Assembly (NCBI GenBank): GCA_900545265.1
Contig: UQYI01000015.1
Coordinates: forward strand, 1-64,000
Reading direction: 5' to 3'
Source: an uncultured Eubacteriales bacterium
GTDB taxonomy: Bacteria > Bacillota > Clostridia > Christensenellales > CAG-138
Length of the DNA: 64,000 nt
Shown here: one piece after another, positions 16,251 through 24,595 of the stretch
Layout: each line of letters opens with the position of its first letter
How positions within the stretch are numbered: the first letter of the stretch is position 1
Notes under the pieces: model-generated
Database searches by the model: none
Seen by the model: the letters and a program-made list of their open reading frames with translations, nothing else
What the model was told of the DNA's origin: nothing
Made by a program: the position numbers and the translations under genes

Positions 16251-17395
16251 TTAAAAGATATTTTTCAGTATGGTTCCGTCCAGATCGGGAATGGGACAGT
16301 TGGTCATTGTACTGCGCTTGTAGGCGAGCTCAAAAGAAATTCGTATTTCATGGGAGAGGGGATCAAAGTGCAGGAACAGCAGGGGAGATACGCCTGCCAT
16401 CTCCTGATAGTCCAGCATGACGGCAGTAACCGGCCGTTCGGCAGTCCCGTCCCCGTCGTCATCAAAATAATCGGTGACGATGCCGCAGGCACGGTTGTGT
16501 CCGCAAAGCACCAGCCGGATATTGGGATATATGGATACCAGGTGCACCCGGTTATAATGGTTGGCGGGAACGGTCAGCTGCCGGCTGATATAGGCGTGGA
16601 GCAGCAGAATACAGGGCAGATCCTTATATGCGTCCATGACAGTGTCCAGCCATTGCTCCGCTCCGGGCAGCCGGTTGGCCATCCAGCCCATGCCCAACAG
16701 GAGGAAGCGGCAGCCGCCGGCTTCCAGTATGTCGTAAAACAGCTTTCCGCCTTCAAAAAGCTGCTCTTCCGGTAAAAAATCATAAAGTCCCTGATCCAGA
16801 AAGGCCGTAAAACTTTGTGCTGAGGTGCCCAGATCGTGGTTCCCCGCCACGGAATAAAAAGGCACTTTGCCTTCAAACTGATTCAGCGCCAGATAAAAAT
16901 TATCCTATTGCCAGTCTTTGAAGCCGTTATCTACCAGATCTCCTGCGTGCAGCACGGCAGCAATGGACTCGGATTCGATCCTTTGGGCAATATATGCGCC
17001 GGTAGCCTCCAGTGCTTCCGGATAGGAATAGGAAAGTCCCTGAGTATCTCCCATCAGCACCAGGGAAAAGGGAGTGGGTGCCGGGGTGGCGGTAGGCGCG
17101 GGGGAAGGAGAATCCGTGGGTGCCGGAGAGGGCGTGTCTGTGGGTGCAGGCAAAGAGGAAGTTCGCCAGCAGGTTCAGCGCTTCAATGGCACATTCTGGG
17201 CGTGTCTGTGGGTGCAGGCAAAGAGGAAGGGTGTGAGGTTATGGAAGACACCGTAACAGCAGCTTCCTGGACAGGAGCAGGCGTAAAGGAAGGGGCGGTC
17301 GCCTGCGGAGAAATCCGGGTGCATGCAAACAGCCCCGCCAGCAATGACAGAGACAGAAAAAATATTTTTTTTCGCGTAAGAAAACCGTAATTCAT
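16251..17395 (-). pseudogene. Calcineurin-like metallophosphoesterase lipoprotein, broken twice
   Basis: The 5' part (ATG 17395) encodes a lipoprotein signal with lipobox LLAGLFAC and a Thr/Pro-rich linker. The frame is lost after LPAPTDTP because of a 68-bp insertion between the two copies of a repeat. It resumes as a Pro/Ala/Thr linker, then the phosphoesterase domain (LVLMGDTQG, HAGDLVDNG). A TAG stop at 16907-16905 follows DWQ. The same frame then continues with GNHD, LLLHAY and LCGHNRA to 16251. The metal-site motifs GD, GNHD and GHxxx are all still present, so decay is probably recent. Confidence 0.85.
17130..17229. repeat. 32-bp direct repeat flanking a 36-bp insert
   Basis: Bases 17130-17161 and 17198-17229 are identical (32 bp, offset 68). 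Between them, 36 bp (17162-17197) do not fit the Pro/Thr linker. The extra 68 bp shift the reading frame of the phosphoesterase gene. Confidence 0.9.
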
Positions 17396-17497
17396 ATTCC
17401 CCAGTATACGGCAGAAAGTGAGGGAATGTAACAAAGAACGGGGAAAAGGGGGGAGGCCCTGAAGAAGGAGGCCTCCCCGGAGAGGATGCATGGGCCT

Positions 17498-19348
17498 TCA
17501 GCCGGCAAGAACCGTGCCGTCGGCCAGGGTGATGGTAAATCCGTTGAAGTGGATAGTGCCGTAATTGATCAGCGTGCTAAGGGTGCAGTCCCCCGTCAAC
17601 GTCCAGGTGCTGCCCTCTTCGATGGTAAGAGTAATGTTGCCGGAAACAGGCGTGCCGCCCTGGGCGTTTTCATAGATGTTCAGGGTGCCGGTAAAGTCGC
17701 TGTTCTCCGTAAGATCCAGAGTCAGGGAAGAGATGGTATCCACCAGAATGTTTCCAGAAAGAGTCTGTCCGCGAAGGGTACATTCTACCTGTGCCCCGTT
17801 GCTGCCGGCGGTACCCCAGCCACGGCTGGCGGAGTTGCCGCAGATGCGCATAAGTGCGCCTGAAGCATCTTCCTGAATAAGCGTTACGCCGCTGAGCTCC
17901 AGCAGGCAATGGGTGTTGGTGATGTAGAAAAGATCCCCTACCTTGCCGGTAAGGCTGCCGCCGGTCATGGAGAAGCTGGAGGTGCCTATTTCCGCATCTC
18001 CGGACATGGATTGATAGATCATAACGGCGTGCACATTTTCACTGCCGCTGGCGCTGGTCTGTGCGCCCATGGAACCGGAAACGGTGCAGTTCGTAAGGGC
18101 AATGGAATTTTTGCCTTCGATAACCAGAGCTTCGGAATTATGGGCTGTCAGAAGGGCGTTTTCCACAGAGATGGCGGCAGTGGAATAAACGGCAGGAGAA
18201 TTATAGCCGCTGCTTTCATAACTGCCGCCGGAGACCTGTACGGTACCGCCGCCCCGGTCGGAGCGAATGGCGGCAGAAGAATTCCCTGCTGTAGAGACGG
18301 TAAGGTTTTCAGCATAAGTGGCTCCACCGCCGGTGGTCTGGATACCACCGGAATTATCTGCCGTGGTGGTGATAGAGGTATCCTTCACGGTAACGGAGGT
18401 GCCGCTGCCATAGCTGAAAATACCGTTTCCGTTTTGGGCCGAGGAGGTGACAATTGCATTCTCAATAGTCACCTGGGCTCCATCGGTAGCCAACAGGGCG
18501 GTGTTCATGCCGTAAAAGTCTCCCTGCTCGGCATTGGAGGAAGCCCCTGCACTTTTGTCCACGGTGATATTCGACAGGGAGACGATGGCGCCATGGATAC
18601 GCAGGACGTTTTCGTCGTCTCCGACGGAGGTATAGGTTTCTCCAGAAACGGAGGTATCCTCAGAAAGCGTATTGGCGCTGGTGCCCTGATTCACCTGGTT
18701 ACCGCCGCCGGGCACCTGCCCGTTGTCGCCGGGGCCGCCCTGCCCCATAGGCTGCGGATCGCCGGGTATCTCCGTGCGCTCTGCAAAGAGCAGCTGATCG
18801 CCGCTCATGGTCAGCAAAAGAATATCTCCTTCCGCAAGCTCATCGGCAGAATGCTGGACTTCGCCTTCATAAATAGCCGTTTCCTGCAAATTCAATACCA
18901 TGGTTTCACCCGTATCGGTCATAGCGCCGGGCATTTTGGGTGGTTCATTGCCCTTTTGTCCTTCGCCGGGTATCTGTCCGTCGGGCATTTGAGGCGGTTC
19001 GCTGCCGCTCTGCCCTTCACCGGGCATCTGTCCATCAGGCATTTGGGGAGGTTCCATGTCATTCTGTCCCTCGCCGGACGCCTGACCATCAGGTTTTGCC
19101 GGGGGTTTACCATTTTCCTGTTCCTGAGAAGATTCCAGCAGCGCCAGAGTCACACTGGTGCCGTTCAGAGAGGACACCCGGCCATATATACGTTCTGCAT
19201 TTGCTTCTTCCGGAGTGGCGGTGGGTTCGCTTGCCGCTGATGCGCCGGCAGCATCGGCCCCGGAGGAGGTATTCTGGCTGGAGTTGCTGCAGCCCAGAAG
19301 GCTTATCCCCAATAAAAGTGCAAGTATAAGAGAAAGCGTCTTTTTCAT
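17498..19348 (-). CDS. Large secreted lipoprotein with Pro/Gly/Gln-rich repeats and a beta-helix-like domain
   Basis: 616 aa from ATG 19348 (AAAGGAAG upstream; TATACT -10 at 19390-19385). Lipoprotein signal with lipobox LLGCS at about 18-22. After a short domain comes a run of about three 18-residue units of the type PPQMPDGQMPGEGQ (residues about 85-140). Then a Gly/Gln linker and, from about residue 270, a Ser/Thr/Asn-rich region with recurring short strands (ITVDKSAG, VTIENAIV, VTVKDTSI, ISVENALL) typical of a right-handed beta-helix. Likely a surface polysaccharide-binding or adhesin-like protein. No catalytic residues recognised. Confidence 0.75.
   Translation of the reverse strand: MKKTLSLILALLLGISLLGCSNSSQNTSSGADAAGASAASEPTATPEEANAERIYGRVSSLNGTSVTLALLESSQEQENGKPPAKPDGQASGEGQNDMEPPQMPDGQMPGEGQSGSEPPQMPDGQIPGEGQKGNEPPKMPGAMTDTGETMVLNLQETAIYEGEVQHSADELAEGDILLLTMSGDQLLFAERTEIPGDPQPMGQGGPGDNGQVPGGGNQVNQGTSANTLSEDTSVSGETYTSVGDDENVLRIHGAIVSLSNITVDKSAGASSNAEQGDFYGMNTALLATDGAQVTIENAIVTSSAQNGNGIFSYGSGTSVTVKDTSITTTADNSGGIQTTGGGATYAENLTVSTAGNSSAAIRSDRGGGTVQVSGGSYESSGYNSPAVYSTAAISVENALLTAHNSEALVIEGKNSIALTNCTVSGSMGAQTSASGSENVHAVMIYQSMSGDAEIGTSSFSMTGGSLTGKVGDLFYITNTHCLLELSGVTLIQEDASGALMRICGNSASRGWGTAGSNGAQVECTLRGQTLSGNILVDTISSLTLDLTENSDFTGTLNIYENAQGGTPVSGNITLTIEEGSTWTLTGDCTLSTLINYGTIHFNGFTITLADGTVLAG
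18925..19093. repeat. 54-bp imperfect tandem repeats inside the lipoprotein gene
   Basis: Two full 54-bp units (18965-19018, 19019-19072) flanked by partial units encode the 18-residue Pro/Met/Gly/Gln repeat. Copy number is likely to vary between strains by slippage. Confidence 0.8.
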
Positions 19349-19461
19349 TATCGGGTACTTCCTTTCGTTTGATTTGATGAGGAAAGTATACCGCCCATTG
19401 TTTAAAATAAGCTTGAAGAATGAATAAAAAACTTTTCCCCTGTCTCCCCGGTTCTGTATCC

Positions 19462-19490
19462 TTGACAGCAGGGCGGGTTTTTCATATAAT
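19462..19490 (+). promoter_or_regulatory. Promoter of the cysS T-box transcript
   Basis: TTGACA at 19462-19467, 17-bp spacer, TATAAT at 19485-19490: a perfect consensus. Confidence 0.93.
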
Positions 19491-19496
19491 GCAAAG

Positions 19497-19744
19497 GAGA
19501 AAAGCTTTGATTGGGAAAGAGTAAGGGAAGTGCCTTTGCAAAGAGAGGACGGGCAGGTGAGAGCCGTCTGAAGGGAGCTGCCCCCAAGTGCCTCCCATAG
19601 CTGTCCGGCAGAAAGGGTCATCCCTGTGTATGCCGGGTCGGTTGGCTTCGTTATGGGCCGTAAGAGGGAAGGGGCACCGTATCCTTCCAAAGTAAAGTGG
19701 AACCGCGAAGCAGCCTTCGTCTTTATGCAGGGCTGCTGTTTTTT
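19497..19744 (+). ncRNA. T-box riboswitch, cysteine-specific by context
   Basis: A leader of about 250 nt with the conserved T-box AAGTGGAACCGCG (19695-19707). It is followed by the terminator AGCAGCC (19709-19715)/GGCTGCT (19731-19737) and a T-run. Uncharged tRNA(Cys) should stabilise the antiterminator and allow cysS transcription. A candidate UGC specifier lies at 19589-19591, but I did not fold stem I, so the specifier is uncertain. Confidence 0.92.
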
Positions 19745-19767
19745 ATAAGCCGTATCAGTCAGAAAGG

Positions 19768-19809
19768 ATGTGCTGTCAGGAATGTATCTGTACAACAGTT
19801 TATCTTTGA
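19768..19809 (+). CDS. Possible Cys-rich micro-ORF overlapping the cysS start
   Basis: ATG at 19768 opens MCCQECICTTVYL with four Cys in 13 codons. It ends inside cysS in another frame. AGAAAGG directly abuts the ATG, a poor distance, so translation is doubtful. The Cys content directly before cysS is notable. Confidence 0.2.
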   Translation: MCCQECICTTVYL

Positions 19810-21242
19810 AAAAAGAAGAATTCGTGCCCAATGAACCCGGAAAGGTGAAGATGTACACCTGCGGGCCCACGGTCTACCATTTTGCCCACATTGGGAATCT
19901 GCGTACCTACATTATGGAAGATGTGCTGGAAAAATACCTGCGCTATGCGGGGTATGATGTGCTGCGGGTCATGAATATCACCGATGTGGGGCATCTTTCC
20001 TCCGATGCGGATACAGGAGAGGATAAGATGCTCAAGGGCGCCCGCCGGGAGCACAAGAGCGTTATGGAGATCGCGCAGTTTTATACCGATGCCTTTTTTG
20101 CAGACTGCGAAAAGCTTCATATTAAACGGCCGGATGTGATCCAGCCTGCAACGGGATGTATCCCGGAGTTTATCACCATGATACAGGGACTGCTGGAGAA
20201 AGGCTATGCCTATGAGGCCGGCGGCAACGTATACTTTGATACCTCCAAACTCAACGAGTACTATGTGTTCAATAAGCACGAGGAAGAGGACCTTATGGAA
20301 GGGGTCCGGGAGGGCGTGGAAAAGGACGAAAACAAACGCAACAAGAATGACTTTGTGCTTTGGTTCACCAAGTCCAAGTTTGAAGATCAGGCCCTGAAGT
20401 GGGATTCTCCCTGGGGAGTGGGGTATCCCGGCTGGCATATAGAGTGTTCCTGCATTGCAGAAAAATACTGCGGGGAGTATCTGGATATTCATTGCGGAGG
20501 CATTGACAACGCCTTCCCTCACCATACCAATGAGATCGCCCAGAGCGAGGCATATCTGGGGCATAAGTGGTGTAATTACTGGTTCCACGTCCGGCATCTG
20601 AACGATGCCACGGGGAAAATGTCCAAATCCAAGGGAGAGTTTTTGACCCTTTCGCTGCTTATGAATAAGGGATATGACCCCATGGTGTATCGGCTGTTCT
20701 GCCTGCAGAGCCACTACCGGCGGAATCTGGTGTTCTCTTATGAGGGGATGGACAATGCCGCCGCTGCCTATCAGAAATTGGTGGGGCGTATTGCCGCCCT
20801 GAAGCCCGGGGACGGAGCCTTTGACCAGACGGCGGCCCAGGTGCTGGAGGCAAAATTTGCCGCCGCCATGGATAATGATTTGAATACATCTCTGGCGGTG
20901 ACCAGCCTGTATGATGTGCTCAAATACAAGACCAGTGACGAAACAAAGCTCCGCCTGTTGGAGAAGTTCGATACGGTGCTGGATCTGGATCTGCTGGCGG
21001 CGGCAGACAAAAAGCGGCAGGAGATGCAGAAACAGGCGGCAGCAGCCCCGCAGGCGGGTGGATTGGCGTTGATCCCGGAGGAAACGGAGCGGGATGAATC
21101 CGTAGAGCAGAAGATTCTGGAGCGGGCTCAGGCCAAGAAACAAAAGGATTTTACCCGGGCAGATGCCATTCGGGCGGAACTGAAGGCTCATGGGATTGAA
21201 CTTACGGATATCCCCGGAGGCGTAAAGTATAAAAGAGTGTAA
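19782..21242 (+). CDS. cysS: Cysteinyl-tRNA synthetase
   Basis: 486 aa from ATG 19782, which gives the usual MYLYNSLSLKKEEF start; GTG at 19770 would add four residues. The class I motif is HIGN at about 36-39 in FAHIGNLRTYI, and the KMSKS loop is TGKMSKSKGEF. Zinc ligands include the Cys of CGPTVY, CSC in HIECSCIAEKY, and H in HHTNEIAQ. It charges tRNA(Cys) and is controlled by the upstream T-box. Spacing from AGAAAGGA to ATG 19782 is long (about 13 nt). Confidence 0.97.
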   Translation: MYLYNSLSLKKEEFVPNEPGKVKMYTCGPTVYHFAHIGNLRTYIMEDVLEKYLRYAGYDVLRVMNITDVGHLSSDADTGEDKMLKGARREHKSVMEIAQFYTDAFFADCEKLHIKRPDVIQPATGCIPEFITMIQGLLEKGYAYEAGGNVYFDTSKLNEYYVFNKHEEEDLMEGVREGVEKDENKRNKNDFVLWFTKSKFEDQALKWDSPWGVGYPGWHIECSCIAEKYCGEYLDIHCGGIDNAFPHHTNEIAQSEAYLGHKWCNYWFHVRHLNDATGKMSKSKGEFLTLSLLMNKGYDPMVYRLFCLQSHYRRNLVFSYEGMDNAAAAYQKLVGRIAALKPGDGAFDQTAAQVLEAKFAAAMDNDLNTSLAVTSLYDVLKYKTSDETKLRLLEKFDTVLDLDLLAAADKKRQEMQKQAAAAPQAGGLALIPEETERDESVEQKILERAQAKKQKDFTRADAIRAELKAHGIELTDIPGGVKYKRV

Positions 21243-21284
21243 TTTTAGGGACTAAGCCCAATAAAATAAACAAGGAGATTCTTT

Positions 21285-21953
21285 ATGGGAAACACGATGC
21301 TGATTCTGATCATGGTCTTTGTGGCTGTGTACCTGGCCAAGGCGGTTTTTACCGGCAAAGGCAAGCTGCTGGAGGCGGAAAACATCAAAAAGGGTAAAGA
21401 GCAGGAGTATAAAAAGTACCTGCGGCTGCTGTATACGGGTATGTTCGTTATGACCATTCTGATCGCGCTGGTAAATGCAGCCGGTACCTATGGGTACACC
21501 GTGGAATATGAGTACACCTTTACGCAGGATTATACCGATGCCGATGGCATCGTTCATCCTGCAGGGGTGCCCCATACGCTGGAGGAGATGCAGCAGATCA
21601 ACTATGTGCAGAGCGAATCCACCGGTTCTTTGTGTGCAGTCGGCAGCCAGGAGACCATTCCTTATGAAGCCAAGCAGCTGCCGCCTCAGCTGAACTGGCC
21701 CTGGATGCACTTTTTGCCTTATCAGGCGCTGGTAGTACTCAATTATGTGTGCATGGGCATTTCCGTGCTGCTGGTCATTGGGATATTTGTATTCATTAAC
21801 CGGTATACCGATAAGGAAGCCAAGGCCAAGGCACAGGCGGCCGCTGCCGGGCAGAGACCTTCCATGCCCAAGGGGGCCTTTGACTTTGAAGATGCGGGAG
21901 AGACCTTCCCCGTAAACGAGAAAGACGATCCCGACGCAGGAGAAAAGAAATAA
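21285..21953 (+). CDS. Membrane protein of unknown function, 222 aa
   Basis: AAGGAG precedes the ATG. Hydrophobic segments lie at about 4-22, 47-64 and 148-172. Between the second and third is a roughly 80-residue loop rich in Tyr/Thr/Gln with WPWMHFLPY at its end, probably extracytoplasmic. The C-terminal tail is charged and ends in DDPDAGEKK. It lies 42 nt after cysS and before a strong terminator, so it is probably co-transcribed with cysS. I do not recognise the family. Confidence 0.65.
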   Translation: MGNTMLILIMVFVAVYLAKAVFTGKGKLLEAENIKKGKEQEYKKYLRLLYTGMFVMTILIALVNAAGTYGYTVEYEYTFTQDYTDADGIVHPAGVPHTLEEMQQINYVQSESTGSLCAVGSQETIPYEAKQLPPQLNWPWMHFLPYQALVVLNYVCMGISVLLVIGIFVFINRYTDKEAKAKAQAAAAGQRPSMPKGAFDFEDAGETFPVNEKDDPDAGEKK

Positions 21954-21972
21954 AACTGTTCAAATGCACGCA

Positions 21973-22002
21973 TGCGCCCGGTATTTGCCGGGCGCATTTT
22001 TT
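21973..22002 (+). terminator. Terminator after cysS and the membrane protein
   Basis: TGCGCCCGG-tatttg-CCGGGCGCA followed by six T residues. Confidence 0.95.
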
Positions 22003-22047
22003 GCGGAACGAAGGTATCCGGGATCCTGTCGGGTATTTGGATTCACG

Positions 22048-22071
22048 GAAAAAGGCTCCCATATGGGAGCC
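22048..22071 (-). terminator. Terminator of the ddl-murF operon
   Basis: On the minus strand GGCTCCC-atat-GGGAGCC is followed by TTTTTC. It lies 27 bases after the murF stop. Confidence 0.9.
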
Positions 22072-22097
22072 TTTTGTCTTGTGAACAGGCAGGACAG

Positions 22098-23435
22098 TTA
22101 TACCCGGACATCGTTTGCCCAGCGGCGCAAAGCGGCTACCGTATCTTCCAGATGCATGCCTCGGGAGGCTTTGACCAGCGCCGTGTCTCCTTCCCGTACC
22201 AGCTTCGGCAGGGCGCAAATCAGTGCCTCCTGGGTGTTAAAGGCGAATTTCCCCGCTTCTCTGGCGGCAGCGGCCATATCCGGACCTACCCCGGCTATGG
22301 ATTCTATGCCCAGGGTCTCGGCCAGAGCTATGATCCGCCGGTGACTTTCGGCGGAAGCGTCTCCCAGTTCACGCATATCTCCCAGAATGCATACCCGTCG
22401 GCCGTCAGCCTGGGCCAGTACCTGCAAAGCCGCTGCCATGGAGACGGGGTTGGCATTGTATACGTCATTGATCAGGGTGCATTTGGGCAGCGTTTCCAGG
22501 GACTGGCGATTGCCGGCAGGCACAAAGGCAGCCAGTGCAGAGAGAATATCCTCTGGCGGCACCTGCAGTACATATCCGGCGGCGGCGGCGGCCAGGGCAT
22601 TGTATACGGCGTGAATCCCGGCCATGGGGATATAAGCTTCATAGGCGTCCTTGCCTAAATGAAGGGTAAAGGCCGTGCCGAAAAGTCCCTGGGGACGGAT
22701 ATGGGAAGCGCGGATGGTGCAGTTTTCTCCCGTACCGAAGAAAAGGGCGCCGGAAAGAGTGCGCAGATAGTCGTCATCCCCATTGGCCAGAATCGTTCCG
22801 CCGGGGCGCATATGTCGCAGCATTTCGGTTTTTCCCCGGAAGATCCCTTCCCGGGAACCGAAAAACTCCATATGCGCTTCCCCTATGTTGGTGAACAGGC
22901 AGATGGTGGGCTGCACCATGGCGCTCAGGGCGTCGATCTCCCCGAAGTGATTGGTACCCATTTCAATAACGGCGCATTCCGTCTCCGGACGGAGCCCGAA
23001 AAGCACCTGCGGCACGCCCGTCTGATTGTTGAGATTCCCGGCTGTGGCGTGGACCCGGTATGCTTTGGCCAATACATCCCGCACCATAGCTTTGGTGGTG
23101 GTCTTTCCGGCGCTGCCGGTGATGCCGATAACGGGAATATCAAAGCGTTCCCGGTAACGGGCAGCCAACTGCTGAAACGCTTTTACACAATTTTCCACCC
23201 GAATGGAGGGGTATGGAGTATCCGTTTCAGAGAGCGTGCATACGGCGCCCTTTTCCATGGCCTGCGGGATGAACCGGTGACCGTCGAATACTTCACCCCG
23301 CACGGGGACATACAGAGCCCCCGGAGTCAGGGTGCGCGTATCGATGGAAAGATTGTTTATAATGCTTTCCGGATCGGCATTGACCAGCCTGCCGCCGGTT
23401 ATGGCTGCAGCTTCGGAAAGAGTAAACAGGCTCAT
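22098..23435 (-). CDS. murF: UDP-N-acetylmuramoyl-tripeptide--D-alanyl-D-alanine ligase
   Basis: 445 aa from ATG 23435. Mur ligase with an N-terminal UDP-binding domain, P-loop ITGSAGKTTTKAMV (about residues 100-113), GNLNNQTGVP and the central EMGTNHFGEI. The C-terminal domain includes NDVYNANPVSM. It adds D-Ala-D-Ala to UDP-MurNAc-tripeptide. Its ATG overlaps the ddl stop (ATGA), linking synthesis of D-Ala-D-Ala to its use. Confidence 0.97.
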   Translation of the reverse strand: MSLFTLSEAAAITGGRLVNADPESIINNLSIDTRTLTPGALYVPVRGEVFDGHRFIPQAMEKGAVCTLSETDTPYPSIRVENCVKAFQQLAARYRERFDIPVIGITGSAGKTTTKAMVRDVLAKAYRVHATAGNLNNQTGVPQVLFGLRPETECAVIEMGTNHFGEIDALSAMVQPTICLFTNIGEAHMEFFGSREGIFRGKTEMLRHMRPGGTILANGDDDYLRTLSGALFFGTGENCTIRASHIRPQGLFGTAFTLHLGKDAYEAYIPMAGIHAVYNALAAAAAGYVLQVPPEDILSALAAFVPAGNRQSLETLPKCTLINDVYNANPVSMAAALQVLAQADGRRVCILGDMRELGDASAESHRRIIALAETLGIESIAGVGPDMAAAAREAGKFAFNTQEALICALPKLVREGDTALVKASRGMHLEDTVAALRRWANDVRV

Positions 23436-24469
23436 TGATATTTCTCCAGCGACAGGGAAATGACCTTTTCGCAAAGGGTCAGATAGTCCATGCCTGCGGC
23501 GGCTGCCTCCTGGGGCAGCAGGGAAGTGGGGGTCATACCAGGCAGGGTGTTGGCCTCCAGGCAGTAGGGGCGGCCATCCTCTGTGAGCAGAAAATCAATG
23601 CGGCCATAAACCTGCAGCTTCAGCAGCCGAAAGACCTTCTCTGCTGCCTGCTGCACCGCCAGGGTATCTCTGGGGCTGATGGGGGCAGGGGTGATCTCTG
23701 TGGTAGCGCCGGGCTGGTATTTGTTTTTATAGTCGTAAAAGCCTTCTTTGGGAATGATCTCGATCACGGGAAGGGCTTTGCCATCCAATACCCCGCAGGA
23801 GAGCTCTCGGCCCTGAATATATTCTTCTATGAGGATGCAGTCCTCCTGGGCAAAAGCCAGGTCGATAGCCTGCTGCAGCTCCTGCCGGGTGTGGGCAATG
23901 GAGATGCCGATGGAGGAACCACCGCTATTGGGCTTTGCTACGGCAGGCAGAGGCAGATCTTCCAGCGAGCAGCGCTCCCCCTTGCGCAGCAGCTTCCAGC
24001 CGGGGGAAAGGACGCTTGCCTCGTCAAACAGGGCTTTGGAAAGATTCTTTTCCATAGCCAGGCGGCAGCCCTCCGGGCCGCTGCCCGTATAACGGATGCC
24101 TTCCTTATCAAAAACAGCCTGAATGGAGCCGTTTTCTCCGTCGGCTCCATGAAGGGCCATGTATACGATATCCGCCTCCCGGCAGATCTCCAGCACATTC
24201 AGGCCTATGCGGTCGGTATAACCGGCCTTCCGGCTGGCTGCTATGGCGGCAAGATCCGGCTCCTTTTCCCCAATAGTGGGGGCGGGCAGCACATGCGCCC
24301 GGGTGTAAAGCTCTTCTACGGAGCCGGGGAGTTCCGGCATACCAAAGAAAAGATCCAGCAGAATGGCCTGATGCCCTGCCTGCACAAAGGTGTTGCAGGC
24401 CAGAGTGCCGCTGGAAAGGGAAACGGTCCGCTCGGGGGAAAGCCCGCCGGCCAGAACGGCAATTTTCAT
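23432..24469 (-). CDS. ddl: D-alanine--D-alanine ligase
   Basis: 345 aa. ATP-grasp enzyme with N-terminal AVLAGGLSPERTVSLSSG, MALHGADGENG, and the metal and substrate end IDFLLTEDGRPYCLEANTLPGM. It joins two D-Ala for peptidoglycan. A Leu or Tyr/Phe near the substrate pocket would decide D-Ala versus D-Lac/D-Ser; I did not assign it. AGGAA lies 9 nt before the ATG. It forms an operon with murF. Confidence 0.95.
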   Translation of the reverse strand: MKIAVLAGGLSPERTVSLSSGTLACNTFVQAGHQAILLDLFFGMPELPGSVEELYTRAHVLPAPTIGEKEPDLAAIAASRKAGYTDRIGLNVLEICREADIVYMALHGADGENGSIQAVFDKEGIRYTGSGPEGCRLAMEKNLSKALFDEASVLSPGWKLLRKGERCSLEDLPLPAVAKPNSGGSSIGISIAHTRQELQQAIDLAFAQEDCILIEEYIQGRELSCGVLDGKALPVIEIIPKEGFYDYKNKYQPGATTEITPAPISPRDTLAVQQAAEKVFRLLKLQVYGRIDFLLTEDGRPYCLEANTLPGMTPTSLLPQEAAAAGMDYLTLCEKVISLSLEKYQ

Positions 24470-24512
24470 AGGTGCAAATTCCTTTCCCTAAATAGGCTTT
24501 GTAGTCTTTTAT

Positions 24513-24541
24513 GGTATATCATATTTTCCGTGGCTTCACAA
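24513..24541 (-). promoter_or_regulatory. Promoter of ddl-murF
   Basis: TTGTGA at 24541-24536, 17-bp spacer, TATACC at 24518-24513 on the minus strand. Confidence 0.65.
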
Positions 24542-24595
24542 GAGCACTTTTTCTTCCGGGGGGATTTTCTGACGGCTTCGGGCGTATAGTTACCC

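Noticed and set aside
17130..17229. CRISPR array
   Set aside because: Only two copies of the 32-bp unit, and they lie inside a coding linker; no cas genes.
17909..19240. Gly-rich plus-strand frame opposite the repeat lipoprotein
   Set aside because: Antisense of the Ser/Thr-rich lipoprotein. The minus frame has a lipobox signal and a ribosome site.
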